Assembly: GCA_936450465.1 (NCBI GenBank)
Contig: OW388304.1
Location: 7,756,700-7,820,699 of the forward strand
Direction of reading: 5' to 3'
From: Gibbula magus
Lineage: Eukaryota; Mollusca; Gastropoda; Trochida; Trochidae
Length of the DNA: 64,000 nucleotides
Shown here piece after piece: positions 48,000-59,965 of the stretch. Below the pieces are notes generated by a model that had not been told where the DNA came from, did not search any database, and saw nothing but the letters and a program-made list of their open reading frames with translations. Position 1 is the first letter of the stretch; each line of letters starts with the position of its first letter. The position numbers and the translations under genes are program-made.

Positions 48000-49734
48000 A
48001 GAGTATATTCGTGGAGCGGAGCGTGTACGTTTATTCTGAGACAGGATATGGAATCACATAACACATAACACATAACACATGCATAGTTAGAACTTTCATT
48101 ATCACGGTGTAGATTGTTGAAACACTCTCTAGTGGTTTATCTTCCGATTTGAGCTTCTAGAACACTTAATAATAGTATGGGCTTTATATTAATGATATAG
48201 ATTCTGTTTCTCGGAACAATAAATGATGTTGTGTATATGCTGATAAGCACTTCGAGTTGAGAAGTCATAGGATTTTTAACATGTTTGTTACTCGCTTAGC
48301 TATAGGAAACTGCGTGGGTAACTTTCCAACACAAGCATTAATCTGACGACTTATTACTCATTGAATTATTCCAGAAGTTCAAACTACCTGTTGATTATAT
48401 AGTATTGGAACTTTACCTTTCGGGGAAATATAAAACCCCAATTAAACAATGAATTGATATGCATGAAACAGAATTGACAAATTGAACAATTATCAATGCT
48501 ACGATTTTTACACACAGTTTAGCGATTTTTTTAAACCACAAGGAGTCGTTCATCCGTTCTATGCACCATGAATGTTAATTATTTGTTAAACTTCTATTTG
48601 TTAAAGTCTAGAATTAAGCAAATATTTAGCTAGGAAATTGACACTCGAGAAACTAGATAAAGAAAATAAATTTTAATATCTAGAAAAACGCCAATATTTC
48701 TTCACATGCAACGTTTGCTATAATTTCCATAACTGTTAATGTTGCATAAACCCTAATATTAATTTTAAAATAATAGTATCTATATCCACTTTTGTTCGAC
48801 CTGTCTCCCCGCGTCATTTCGCAAAATTCGTGACGTAAACCATATGAAATTCCTACTACAAATACACCATGAAAAAGGCTGAAAGTTTGTTGTGACCTCA
48901 TAGGCTCAGTGGTTGAAGCATTCGGCGATGCAGGTTCCAGTATGTCAACATTGAGATTTGAGATAAACGGTCTATTCTTTTTTTTTCGGAAAGAGGTCGA
49001 CTGAGAAACCCCAAAGACTATAGTGGTGAAAAATTAGCCATTTATCGCCCAAGTAATTATGCAAAATTAATATATTTCCGATATTTTACGTATACACTAC
49101 TTAAGTAACACAATATGATGATGTTTATAACGTTAACAATTAAACAAATGTGAGTTACTCAAAATGATATAATGACTTTAAGATACAATTTCCTTTATGC
49201 TTAATATCATGTTTCTTTTTTCCCCTGAATTTGTAGAAATGACGAATTCAATTGTAAATTGGGTCTGTAGAAATATTTAGCGGTCCGGAGAAACAGTTCA
49301 TATACGTGTATAATATAATCATCATGTTTGTATTTAATTGCTCATATCTTGTTGATATTTAAAATATTTTATACTTTTGTTTATAAATAATAAATATATT
49401 CAATCAATTTTCATTATTACGTATTGTCTATTCTCAGAAAATCGGTTCACATTAACGAAAGAGGAATTGCCCGACTTTCGTCAACGCGATTTACAGCTTA
49501 TGAACAGTCATATAAAATACATTGCTCATAGAGAACACCACCAGTGTAGACTATTAACTGAGTATAGTGTTTAAATTCTGGTATGACTCAACCATGAAGT
49601 GGGCCACCCATCCATCAATTACTTCGTCCATTGTTGCTCAACTTAGATAATTATGAACTAATCTACACCTTTGTCCCGATTAAACCTTTGTATCAACCGC
49701 CTACAGAGAATCCCAAATATAACAGCTCCATATG
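48000..49734. other. Intergenic, no gene seen
   Basis: AT-rich. ACATAAC repeated at about 48057-48080 is a three-copy microsatellite. GGCTCAGTGGTTGAAGCATT at about 48903 looks like the box A half of a tRNA or SINE relic, but no good box B follows. Confidence 0.35.
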
Positions 49735-50035
49735 GTAACCAAAGTCGTAAGATCACTGCACTGGCTACCCATTCTTGCTCGTATTGATTTCAAACTTACC
49801 AGAGTGTTAACGGGTCTGTACCTGCATATCTTTGTGAGCTCTTGAAACATTACCAAGCAGCTATATGTCTTCTCTCCAGTTCTTAGAACCTGATAGAAAC
49901 TCCCAGATTCCAGGTTAAGACATTTGGTATGACATTCGTGTATCTGTTGCTGTCATGGAAACCTCTGACTGTCTCCCCACATTCAAAGCAAACCTAAAGG
50001 CCTATCTCTTCAACATTTACCTTGGACTGAAGGCT
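49735..50035 (+). pseudogene. CR1/L2-like LINE relic, C-terminal end
   Basis: Translated with frame changes, the strand reads SLHWLPILARIDFKLT, then VNGSVPAYLCELLKHYQAAI, then LLSSS, then SLPTFKANLKAYLFN. This is the typical end of CR1-type LINE ORF2 (LHWLP.R.RIDFK, APPYLSELL, LPTFKSNLKTYLF). It is decayed by indels and stops, with no full domain left. Confidence 0.85.
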
Positions 50036-50394
50036 TTTGAGTCTGCTTTATGTGTGATATGTGCTATGAAAATTGAACAATTATTTTTCTTATTATCTTC
50101 TGGCATCATGACATTTTTTGCATTATATACGGTTTTCAATACGATTCCAAATATTTCTGCAAATAGTCACGTTATAAACTTTGTGAAATACCAAACATTG
50201 CTTAGCTAATTACTTAAATATTCTTTAAATCAGATAAATGTTAAAGATGACGTCATAGCTTCATACAAAGCTACATGTATGGAGCGGTATTCACATAAGC
50301 TTTGGCTTGTTTACCAATCCGGTTCCGTTCTTGGAAATAAATATGTTTAAACCATGTATGGTTATCTTGTGGCATAAATCACCCCATCCTCGGT

Positions 50395-50772
50395 TACCCA
50401 TGGTTTTATGTATGCTCCGTTTCTCTCCACTATATCACCCATGGGAAACTTCATCAGAGAAATCTGTACTCAAATTACCCGCCCTTGGCCGGCGTGAAGA
50501 AGTCAGTTACATAAGAAAATGCTCGATAGGATGAAACGGAAATGGTCAAGGGAGATAACCGGTGACGGAGGGCAACAAAATGACCTCGGGTGCTTTGCAA
50601 CGCAGTGATATGAAATGTCATTGGCTCGCAGGTCCAAGCTGCGTAGCGGTTTGATTGGCTCACGCCGGCCAAGGGCGAGTAATACGAGAGCCGATTTCTC
50701 TGATGAAGTTTCCCATGGGTGATATAGTGGAGAGTAACGGAGCATATATAAAACCATGGGTAACCGAGGATG
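50395..50772. mobile_element. Mutator-like foldback MITE with 9-bp duplication
   Basis: The left end CATCCTCGGTTACCCATGGT pairs with ACCATGGGTAACCGAGGATG at the right; complementarity extends for about 100 bp through the CGCCGGCCAAGGGCG region. Flanked by AAATCACCC (50386-50394) and AAATCACTC (50773-50781), a 9-bp duplication with one mismatch, as in Mutator elements. Copy at 12638-12780. Confidence 0.85.
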
Positions 50773-51001
50773 AAATCACTCGCCAAAAATCGAATATGAT
50801 GTTTTGAAACATTTTAATGACATATTTAAAGGGACGGTAAGAACAACTTATTTGATCAATTCAAGTCAATAGTTGTATCGCTTCATGACTAGTTGAACCA
50901 TTGCAATGAAGCATTACAATATACATGGATGATATAAGCATTAACTAACATGAAAATATCATCATAATATATAAGATCATCATGTGAATGATTGGACAAT
51001 G

Positions 51002-51280
51002 ATAGGGGCGGGATAGCGCAGTGGTAAGGAGGCTCAGCTTCGGGTCAAGATGTCCGGGTTTCGAATCCCTCCACGGTCTCGATAACGTTGCCTCCTCTGG
51101 AGAACTCTTCTTTACATGCTGCAAGGTTTGTGTGCAGTACTAAGTACTACACTAAATTTCATCGCAGTTCAACCCATGGTTCGCTGTGGCCTGACGACTG
51201 TAATGCATAATCACATGGATGTTGCTGGCTTTTCCCCTCCCGTCATAATACAAGCAGTCGTGATATAATGATATTATCCA
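51002..51280 (+). mobile_element. tRNA-derived SINE
   Basis: The head GGATAGCGCAGTGGTAAGG (box A) and CGGGTTTCGAATCCC (box B) is followed by a body like that of 35880-36190 (CTGGAGAACTCTTCT, CTAAATTTCATCGCAGTTC, CACATGGATGTTGCTGGCTT) and ends GTCGTGATATAATGATATT. The body makes a tRNA gene unlikely. Confidence 0.85.
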
Positions 51281-51447
51281 TTTCGGCTTCTTTTATAAAT
51301 ATAATTTAGAACCAGGATTTACGCATATAAAATATTACAGCTTCTAAACATTAACATTATTTTCCCACAGAGGTTACAGAGAATGAACATTAACAGTGCG
51401 TGCTGATACTCTGTATAAGTAAAATTACACGTGAAGGGTGCCGAGGT

Positions 51448-51605
51448 GAATATAAGGATAACTCATGAGACCGAGGATATGGTACGGTTGTGGACCCTGA
51501 CAGGAAGGAAAAACCCGAGGATGCGAAGCATCCGAGGGTTTTTCCTGACTATCAGGGTCTACAACCGTACCATATCCGAGGTCGAATGGGTTATCTGTAT
51601 TATCA
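51448..51605. repeat. Near-perfect foldback element
   Basis: GAGGATATGGTACGGTTGTG, CCCTGACAGGAAGGAAAAAC and CCGAGGATGCG pair with CGCATCCTCGG-type sequence and with GGTTTTTCCTGACTATCAGG and CAACCGTACCATATCC. The centre is GATGCGAAGCATC. The palindrome yields similar open frames on the + strand that are not genes. Confidence 0.85.
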
Positions 51606-51759
51606 ACCGTTTTTAAGTGTAAAACAGGCTTTTTACTTGTTATCGCGTTATATTGAGGATCTTGCGGATCCCTGGCGTTATATTGAGGATCCCTCGGTGA
51701 TGTCAGCCTGTTAACAGCCGCGCTATATGAGTTTCTTGTGTATCGTCAAATCGTGTCTG

Positions 51760-51855
51760 TCTCTGTGGCTCAGGAGTCAGAGGCGCTGACTCAATAACAG
51801 CAGGTAATAACTGCAGGTGATAGTGGATACGGGTTCGAGACGCACTTTCTGCAAA
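51760..51855 (+). mobile_element. tRNA-like SINE head relic
   Basis: GTCTCTGTGGCTCAGGAGTC resembles box A and ACGGGTTCGAGACGC box B, about 75 bp apart. The stem pairing does not fit a normal tRNA, so a SINE head is more likely than a tRNA gene. Confidence 0.4.
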
Positions 51856-51954
51856 ACATTTGCTGTTGTAAATTTAAGAAATTTTTCAAAATTAGTCTAA
51901 GTAAGTTTCTTCAGATCTTTACTTTCAAGCCGTCATCTTAACTAATAAATCAGG

Positions 51955-52040
51955 GTTTACAATCATTATAATTCCTTCTAACAGGGTTTACAACTGTCTG
52001 TGTAAACCCTCCTTGGGGGAATTACAAGGTTGTGAGTCCC
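51955..52040. repeat. Small inverted repeat
   Basis: CAATCATTATAATTCCTTCT and AACAGGGTTTACAACTG are mirrored by GTGTAAACCCTCCTTGG and GGGAATTACAAGGTTGTG. A small foldback element of about 85 bp. Confidence 0.6.
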
Positions 52041-52539
52041 TCGTACCGGGTGATACGGTTTAGAAAGTCGTATGGCTGGTAGGTTGATAATGATGGTTAT
52101 TACGAGTATGGTACAATACAGGTGTAAGGCGGCTCTGTGTGTTTTGCATACCATTCCTGGGAGGTAAGATTACCTTTAACAAATCAATATCACATGTATC
52201 ACCTGCTTTAGACATAGCCTACATGAGCAAACTTATCGATTCTTATGTTAAATTATAACTATGGCACACACCCCGAATCATTCCTTTCAAACACGAGTCA
52301 TTAAGTGCTTAAGTACATGGAAATATCGACAAATATTAACATTCTAGGTATGTTGAAAGTTATAATGTTCAATGAGAAATTTTAAATTGTTCATCCTACT
52401 TTGTATCTACTCAACGTGATGAGAGCACGCATCAGAACATACGGTAGACAATGTGACATGTAGCGTGTGATTCAAGCTAAATAATGTATGTGCTGGTAAA
52501 CTAGTTTTATAAACGTTCCTCCATTCAACAAAGGACATC

Positions 52540-55500
52540 ATGCACAACAGAATAGTCATTGGGAGAAGTTTCAATGTTTTTGTTTTCAAATTTGGTTATA
52601 TTTTCATTGCCATACCAATGTGTGTTACAATCGACCCTATTCGTCGCCAACCATTTGGAAGACATATGTGCACGACATTTTGTAACCAAATTGGGACATG
52701 CAATGAGGAAGAGTTAAAGTTTAACTACAAACAACTTGACTGTATATATCTTCCATCTTGCATTGACCTGGAGCAAAAGGTACTGCTTTCCTTTCTCGTT
52801 ATTGTAAGACACAAGTCTTGTTCTTTGGTATACATGTAGCTGATATCTTTGGAAGTATATCAGAATACCGATACTGACTTATTTTGCGTTTAACTTACAT
52901 GCTTTTGCATGTAGTTTATTTCATGAGAACTGCATTGTAAATGTAATCCATTGAATGTGGTATCACAGAAATGCATAATAAGCAATCTAAATAAATTTAG
53001 ATCAACTGTTCTATATTACGACAAAGTAACATTATAAAAATATGTCTATCTAATTTTATTTAAATTTTATAATATGCGAACATAAACAAATGAATTTTCG
53101 TTACTCTTAATTGAAAGGATTTTTCTTCCGTACATTCCTGCTAAACGTTATTCAATGAAAATCCGCAATCGAAAATGTCATTTTTGCCCCTAAAAATCAT
53201 GAACTCGAAAATTGGTAACAATAGAGATCTTGTAGGACATGACATGGAAAAATCACAAGGTAAATGTGCATCAACAACCATTTGACAGTGATAATTTTAG
53301 GTGTTCGCGAAAGCTGTTAGCATGTCTGCCCTACCCATAGCACTCCATTCAAAGAAATAAACCTTACATGAACAGACACTTGTATTGTTAATAAACGTCA
53401 GTATTCATACCCACAGGTAAACACGACCGATTGTCCGTTATATTCGCAACAAGTGCTGACTAGAAGGAAGGAGAGGAAATGTGTTCCGTTTGTGCAAAAC
53501 ACTGGCAACATGCACACAGCTCACAGTGCACCGAAATGTACACGCTGTCGTGAGTAATTAGCCAATGTATGACCAACATATATGAAACATCTATATGTAA
53601 ATGTTTTACGAAAAATCAAGTAATTTCTTTCTGTATTAATAAATTCTTTACTTATTTTCACCCAGTTGAAAACGAAACGATACCAATAGAAAATAAAATA
53701 GTTCAATCCACGGATGTCTCTGTTACTTATGTTTTTCCATGTTCGTCAAAATTAGTTTATCACTTCTGTTTCTTCATATTTGTAAACTTCTCTCTATTAC
53801 TTATGTTTGTCAGCATCAGTCAAACTTGTTGAGAGAACGTGTCATCTGAACTGATGCGGATATCATAAACCGCCTCGCAAAAGAAAGTACTCACCTCAGT
53901 TGAGTTCGATCAATTCAATATTTAAAAGATATCAGGTGCATTGACTATGACACAATACGATAATACTTATCTGCAGTAGTTTGATGAATTAATTGGTGAC
54001 TGGTTAAATTTTAGTTAACATATCTTTGTTTAATGAAGACAGAGGTAAGATTTGTACAATGTTTAAAATGTTGTTAATGTGTGCAGAATCAGGCACATTT
54101 TAAAACAGAATACGTCTTATATGTCGATGAACATTTGCGTATCATCAAAATAAATTCAAAATATCATTTTTTATTAAATTAAAAAAAACATGTAGAAGTA
54201 TTCTTCGACTGCTGACTAAATACCTGTACCCAGTTTCACTAAGTTTACGAGTGATTTTCACACGTAATCGTACATGTAGATCTACGTTTTGGATACGTTT
54301 CACAAAAAGCCCAGGTGTAAACAAGTAGCGATTTTTTTGTGAAACGGGGTCCTGTACTTTTCAGTTTTATATTATGACATCGAAAACTTGAGATATTTGC
54401 AATTGAAAACCATACATATGATAAAATCAACAGAAGTAAGTACTTTCTTTTGCCTGGCAATTGTACTGACATGCGGTGACTGCAAGCCAATACTACTCTT
54501 GAACGTCCCTCTGGAAGATGTGTGTACATGTGTGAAACAATTAATTCGTCTCTAACTGCAGATTCCTGCATCTGCCCACGCAGATGGAATAAACTGAGAA
54601 CGTCTTGTTACTGGTACAAGAAGAATCCAGGAACTTTGGAATCAGCTGAGGTATATATAGGTGGATATAAAGAAGACAAATCAAGATTTTCTCTTTGCAC
54701 AGAATTTCATCGTCATAAAATCGATCGTGACGTCACTTCAGGTCGTTGTGATTCAAATGGATCAACTTGGTATCATTTTTAACGAAACTAAAACTTGTCT
54801 ATAACCCTTTCTCTTGCTCGGGTATAGTATTACACGAATCCACATCGTTTCATAAAAGTCATATGACACACTTACACATATCGCTTATTGTTAATTTTCG
54901 ATGAACCAATCTCAAAGTTATGAAATAAGTTTTCTATTTGAACAATAAATGGAAAGGCTTGTCTTTGTAATACGTACCATTTTAATTTTCAGGGAATGTG
55001 CAAAAAAGAGACGGCTCATCTAGTCGAATTTCGCAATGCAGACGATATTGAAAAGATTTTATCTTTCATCAAACACAAAGTCCGTGGTAAGTAGATGTTA
55101 ATGGATCGTATGATAATAAACAAGAAGACATGGTCATCATTACCCTCGTATTATGTCATGAAAAAGGAAAAAAAGATCGTTGACCGCTTTTCATGTTCAA
55201 TCTCAATCACGGTAATGATGCCCTCAGAACACACATCAAATTTGGCTATCCTCTCTTAAACGGTTTTTGAGAAAATTGTCCCCACTATGTCTCGGAAGGA
55301 CGAATGGACGAAAACACAGACGGAATAACACGCTGACGGACGGGCCCTAAAAACTATATCCCCCTTCCACTTGGCGGGGGATAATCTGTGCTGGAAAACC
55401 GTGTTCCACATGAAATGAGGTAGCGTTTCCTACAAGGTTGTAGCAGATTGTTAGAATGCCTTGAAATCATCAACTGCATAGAACACAGTGTGCACCACTC

Positions 55501-56274
55501 GTAGCGCTGAGAATTCCAAAACATGATATCAACACAATGCAATGACGTCAGTGTTTGAAATGTGCCGTCATTGATGTATGATAGTCTTTTTAATTGGAAC
55601 TCATTCTTAACGGCGGTCATATGACGATGTGCTGTTTGTTGTGATTAGAGTTGAGAATAAAGATAACGCCAGCGGCAGCTTACACTATTGTGCAGAATTA
55701 AGTACACCGGATTTCGCGATATGTTCGCGTAATGTACGCGAAATTTTCGCGAAATGTGTATGTGAAATGTGAACACGGTGTACCTAATTCTGCACAGTAG
55801 TATATAATGTGTTACGCTATCAAGATAATATCCGATGCTTCCGACACTGCCAACCATATCTACAGTTGACTTCTTCTTTAAAGGAAACGACTTCTGGATT
55901 GGAGGAAAGCATTATGACGAAGGCGAATGGAAATGGCAGAGAAGCCAAGCACCAATACCGAACATGACCTTCTGTAACGTAGCTCCAGAGAGGAAGAAGG
56001 ATTCGAACCTCAATGCATGTTTAGCTTTCGATCTACGCGCTAAGTGTTTTCAAGTTTCTCCTTGCTACATGCAGAAGGGGTTTGCTTGTGAAAGGTGAGA
56101 GAATAACATCGACATAAAAGATATTTAACCTAACATTGTTCTTCAATTTAAAAAAAAAAGATAGATCGTGAAGATAAAATGACTACATTTTATAATACAT
56201 AATCTACAGATCACCTGGTGACTTTTATATGTTCTCTTGTCCGCAGGAGGTGCATGTGTACAGGGAGTGATTGA
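52540..56274 (+). CDS. Secreted Cys-rich protein with C-type lectin domain, 6 exons
   Basis: Exons 52540-52779, 53417-53549, 54562-54650, 54993-55086, 55884-56094 and 56247-56274 join in phase with GT-AG borders to give 264 residues. The N-terminus has a hydrophobic segment (about 11-30), a signal peptide or signal anchor. Residues to about 124 form a novel Cys-rich part (CTTFC, CIYLPSC, TTDCPLY, RKCVPF, CTRC). Exons 3-5 encode a C-type lectin-like domain: CICPRRWNKL, SCYWY, KKETAHLVEF, DFWIGG, WKWQ, ACLAFD, GFACE. The calcium/sugar motifs EPN/QPD and WND are missing, so ordinary calcium-dependent sugar binding is unlikely. Reading through the exon 5 donor would end the protein at once (TGA 56095), so exon 6 is uncertain. 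Exons 1-2 may belong instead, or also, to the transcript ending at 53832. Likely role: extracellular recognition. Confidence 0.8.
53666..53832 (+). CDS. Alternative terminal exon with hydrophobic tail
   Basis: A strong acceptor (TTACTTATTTTCACCCAG, AG at 53664-53665) opens a phase-1 frame that continues exon 2 (end 53549) and runs 55 codons to TGA 53830-53832. It codes for a short polar stretch (ENETIPIENK), then PCSS, then about 24 mostly hydrophobic residues ending in the stop. That layout fits a GPI-anchor signal or a tail membrane segment. Joined to exons 1-2 it would give a 179-residue surface-tethered protein without the lectin domain. It may be the true last exon of a separate small gene, with the lectin exons belonging to another transcript. 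Confidence 0.55.
54361..54435 (-). repeat. Fragment of the 31085-31618 element family
   Basis: The reverse complement reads CTGTTGATTTTATCATATGT, then TTTTCAATTGCAAATAT and CAAGTTTTCGATGTC, matching 31113-31180 closely. It contains an ATG and a signal-peptide-like frame (54418) that is therefore repeat-derived. Confidence 0.7.
55250..55385. repeat. Dispersed repeat with CACTTGGCGGG end
   Basis: Second copy of the repeat at 13000-13290: GACGGAATAACACGCTGACG, ACGGGCCC, then CCCCTTCCACTTGGCGGGGG. It lies in intron 4 of the lectin-like gene. Confidence 0.5.
55684..55801. repeat. Foldback element in intron 4 of the lectin-like gene
   Basis: CTATTGTGCAGAATTAAGTA and CACCG pair with CGGTGTACCTAATTCTGCAC and AGTAG. 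The centre is rich in TTCGCG/CGCGAA words (TTCGCGATATGTTCGCG). It ends 82 bp before the exon 5 border. Confidence 0.8.
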
Positions 56275-57639
56275 TAAGTGGACAGGAGGCCTGAAGGAAG
56301 AAGGTGAAACTTCAAATTCAAATTATTGCCAACTTATACTCTTGTACAATAATTGATAAAAGATGATAAAATGTGTTACTTTAACTATTGTAAGTACTCA
56401 TGGTATAATCAAAACACTGTGTAAAGTGGTTTGGTTACAATTAAATGGTTGCTTAATTTTACTGTGAAATTATCAGTTACCTACATGGGGTGATTTTACT
56501 CATCAGCGATTATCAAATTTAATATAAATAATTTAAAGTGGGTCGAGCTACTTAATAAAACTGCAAACGAGTATTAAGTCTAAGCTCTTCAGATGAATCA
56601 AATGTTGGCACACTTGATCAAAAGAAACATTAACACTGTATCACTGTTGTTGTGTTACATTGTCATAACGTACCTCTCTGTTTACCGACTCTCGTTAATT
56701 GTTTCCTTGTTACCATTAAATATAGAGTTTCATTGAGAACGTTTTGCTTTGTCCATGCCTATATCAAATTCCATTGTGTTTATAATCGTTTGACACCTTT
56801 TGTCATGTAATAATTACGATTTATTATCCATGTTGAATAAATATATTATGTATATTTGTAAAAGAATTTCCATTTAACCCATGTTAGTTCATGTTCTTGT
56901 ACGTATACCCTTAGTAACTATAATTGAGATAGAGGCTTTCTAGTCTTACGAAGAAACACAAAACTACTCACGGTTTCAGTGACATTACCTGATTAAGAAG
57001 AGGTTCGAATGGAGCCTTCAGGTTGTTATCCTGTGTTTCGTTAGGCTCTCATTTCCCCTCATGGCGGTAAGTCTGCGATTCAGAAGACTGAACATTTTTG
57101 GAAAAGAAAGAATCCTGAATCTGACTTTGGTAAGCATAACTCAAACTGACTTGTTGTTTGCTGATCCTGTACCGAACAGGTTTGCCTTTATTTTAGTGGG
57201 TTCACCTAATACTATGCGATCGTCATTGAGAGATATTTAATATATGTTTTATTCCATTTCAAGCTTCATGTACAGTATATGACAGGGTTAACATGTGTTG
57301 GCAGTCAAATGGAAATAAGAAAACACACAAGTGAAATGCATGATATAGTCATTGAGTAATCCAATTTGCAAATAGGAGATAGAAATGGTAATGGTTTGGT
57401 AATGGACAATAGGACAACTGTTATTTTTAAGGATTTTATGAGTGCTTCATTGTAGTATCATTGAGAGACTTAGCTATTCTTATATCTGTATTCTTTGTAC
57501 ATAACCTTATATGATTAATCAACTACTTATTTATTGAAATATTATTAAATGTATATGTATATGTGTGTATACATGCTTCTTTACTAATTCAAGTAGTGAA
57601 CTCCAAGAGTTAATTTCTTTTATTAACCTTTAGATAAAT
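56275..57639. other. 3' flank of the lectin-like gene, no further gene
   Basis: TTGAATAAATATATT at about 56833 holds an AATAAA that could serve as the polyadenylation signal. The rest is AT-rich with nothing recognisable. Confidence 0.4.
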
Positions 57640-57790
57640 TTGTTGAATTCTGATTGGTCAATAGCCAATGTATGCGAAACCGTGTAGGCGGATTTGCCAG
57701 GGTGTACCATCCGTATGACCCGTGAATTAAGACAGGTCATGTGACTAACTACACGGGTCTTACGGATGACTTTGACCTTAGGAATGCGGA
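57640..57790. repeat. Foldback element
   Basis: CATCCGTATGACCCGTG is mirrored by CACGGGTCTTACGGATG within a larger block. The block starts GAATTCTGATTGGTCAATAG, a phrase also present near 10554. Confidence 0.65.
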
Positions 57791-58139
57791 AGTTAAATGG
57801 TTGCTCGACTCGAAATTTCAGAATCGAAACTTGCTGTAAAAAGGCTTACGGCATAAGTACTATGATTTCAACCTATATGCGCTTTTTATTATGTTTGCGT
57901 CAATAAACTAATTCAATAAAACAAGTGTCTCTCTATTATTTTTCAAGTAATAATAAATTCAAAATCGATTATTTTTTATCCGCAGAGTTATCTCCCTTGA
58001 TATGGAGGAGTAAACTCTTTACAGTGTTTTCGCCGTGTGCGGAGTTTTCATCACAAACGGAAAAAGCAATGTAGCCTATATATTTTATCGGAAATGAGTG
58101 ATATAAGTACAAATAATAGATCTAGAGAGTAATAAATTC

Positions 58140-58256
58140 GTTACACGGTGTTTTGACAGGATGTTCGGGACTGTACGACCCTTGTATATTCCGCATTTCC
58201 TTCGGATTATCCAAGGGTCTTACAGTCCCGTACACCCTGGCACAACACCGTGTAAC
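58140..58256. repeat. Foldback element
   Basis: GTTACACGGTGTTTTGACAG and GGGACTGTACGACCCTTG pair with CAAGGGTCTTACAGTCCC and CAACACCGTGTAAC. The centre is ATTCCGCATTTCCTTCGGAT. Related in style and partly in sequence (ACGACCC, GGGTCTTAC) to 57640-57790. Confidence 0.8.
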
Positions 58257-59708
58257 TAATAATATACCGTGTACTTTAATTATGTATCCTCTACTGTTTT
58301 TTTATAACATGAAATGTAAAATAATACATGTATAAAGTTTTATCTGTATCGTGCTCTTAACGTCATACGTTCCTTTTTTCTGGTTTTAGTGATTTAACAA
58401 AAAAATTCCTGTAAAGCTTACATTTTGTTATAGAAATACTTGGTGTCAAAGAGCTTTTAAATCATTTTTTATCGTCAATACAACTAAAAGAAGTTTTAAC
58501 TTGAAACTTGAAATACATTGTTATCAAACTTGCATGAAGATTACAGGATGTGTGGTTGAATAACAGGAAAATAGGACAGATGTTCAATGGGTCAATAATA
58601 AAATGGATGAACAAGTAAAGTAGTCTCAAGTAGATATTAATGTACACATAACTAACCATACTTTTCTTTTAAAAAGCTACATTAGTTACTTGGTTAATCT
58701 ATAGTTTTATCTTTGCGTTTTCATCAAGCATGAATTCTTTGCAAAACGTTCCCAAAAGAACCCACGTCACACGCCTGCGAATATATAAAGTATTATAAGT
58801 ATTGGAAATATAACTTGTATTTAGTTGAGAGCTAATGGAACACGACTGGAGATGTTGGATGGATAATCTTTCAGAATCAAATACTCTTCCCATAGTTACA
58901 AAGAAGATAAAGACGAGAATTACTCAAAATATATGGAGAGAAAGATGTAACAATCTTGTTGACTGCAAAACGAAACCAATTAGTAGCTATGATAATTTTA
59001 CACAGATGTAAAACTTACAGCATCAGAAATACATGCACTTTAAATTTCTCCGGAATGTAACGTCAGGTTCTGGCACGTATCGCCAACACTGAATATCTGA
59101 ACAGCTTCCCGATGCAGCCACCAGGCTTTGCACATACTACTAATATATGAGGGATTGAATGCTAAGGACATTGTTATCCTTCACATAACGGTGTTACACT
59201 TGATATGACAATATGTTGATAATTCTTTAAGTGAAAACAATTGAGGATTGATTAAAATAGATGTGAAAAATTTACCGATGTCATTTAAAGTAAGATGTGG
59301 ACTGCAATAAAAGTGTTCTGTATTTGAATGGTAAACGTTAGAAAATTAAAGAGTTGGTGGTTTCGTTGAAAAATATATTTGTAATATAGCTGTAAACGTT
59401 CTTCCAGAAACAGGTTAGCCACCAATTTTGCCATTTTTATCGCTCTCAGTCAGAAAAATCTAATGTAGAACTGCCATGTCGTCAAAATGACTTGCGTTAT
59501 TTGATTATGAAGCCCTACCACACCCGTGCCACCAAACCGGGATGGTTAACTCTGTTACTGTTCGTTAGTCAGACAAGGAATTTAAAAAAAAAATCAATTT
59601 AAAACGATTTTCATGTTTCATTTCATGTTGCGATAACATCAACAAAATGAGTCAAATCAGATAACAAACTGAGAAAACGTTTCAGTGAATGTTAAACTTT
59701 AAACTAAA
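58257..59708. other. Intergenic, no gene seen
   Basis: No supported exon or repeat; AT-rich throughout. Confidence 0.35.
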
Positions 59709-59965
59709 TTTATTTGAAAGGAATTATTCAAGGACAAAACGCTTAAAATTCCCTTGAACATAATTAAAATCCACATTTTCTAAACATTAAAGACGACTTT
59801 ATCTGTATCTATTTAACGTGACGGTGTCACGTGTTAATGTATTTGAAAGGAACTATTCAAGTTGGAAAACCCTTAATTCTTTTGAATCCACAGTTTCTAA
59901 ACATTAAAGACGCCTTTTCTATATCTACATCTACCCAGCATGACATTCTTAGACGTCGTACACAC
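59709..59965 (+). repeat. Tandem duplication upstream of the paralogous exon
   Basis: TATTTGAAAGGAATTATTCA (about 59709) and TATTTGAAAGGAACTATTCA (about 59840) begin two copies of about 130 bp. Both contain TTTCTAAACATTAAAGACG and a TATCTNTATCTA-like segment. The second copy ends about 80 bp before the start codon at 60044, so the duplication may include promoter sequence. Confidence 0.75.

Noticed and set aside
51002..51080. tRNA gene
   Set aside because: It looks better than the other heads but is followed by the same SINE body as 35880 and 62757.
51431..51714. Two + frames of 61 and 74 codons
   Set aside because: Both run through a near-perfect palindrome of a foldback element.
54418..54560. 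Separate signal-peptide exon for the lectin domain starting at ATG 54418
   Set aside because: The first part is a fragment of the 31085-31618 repeat family, a strong GTAAGT donor follows after six codons, and the frame stops before the lectin exon. An intron of about 30 bp would be needed.
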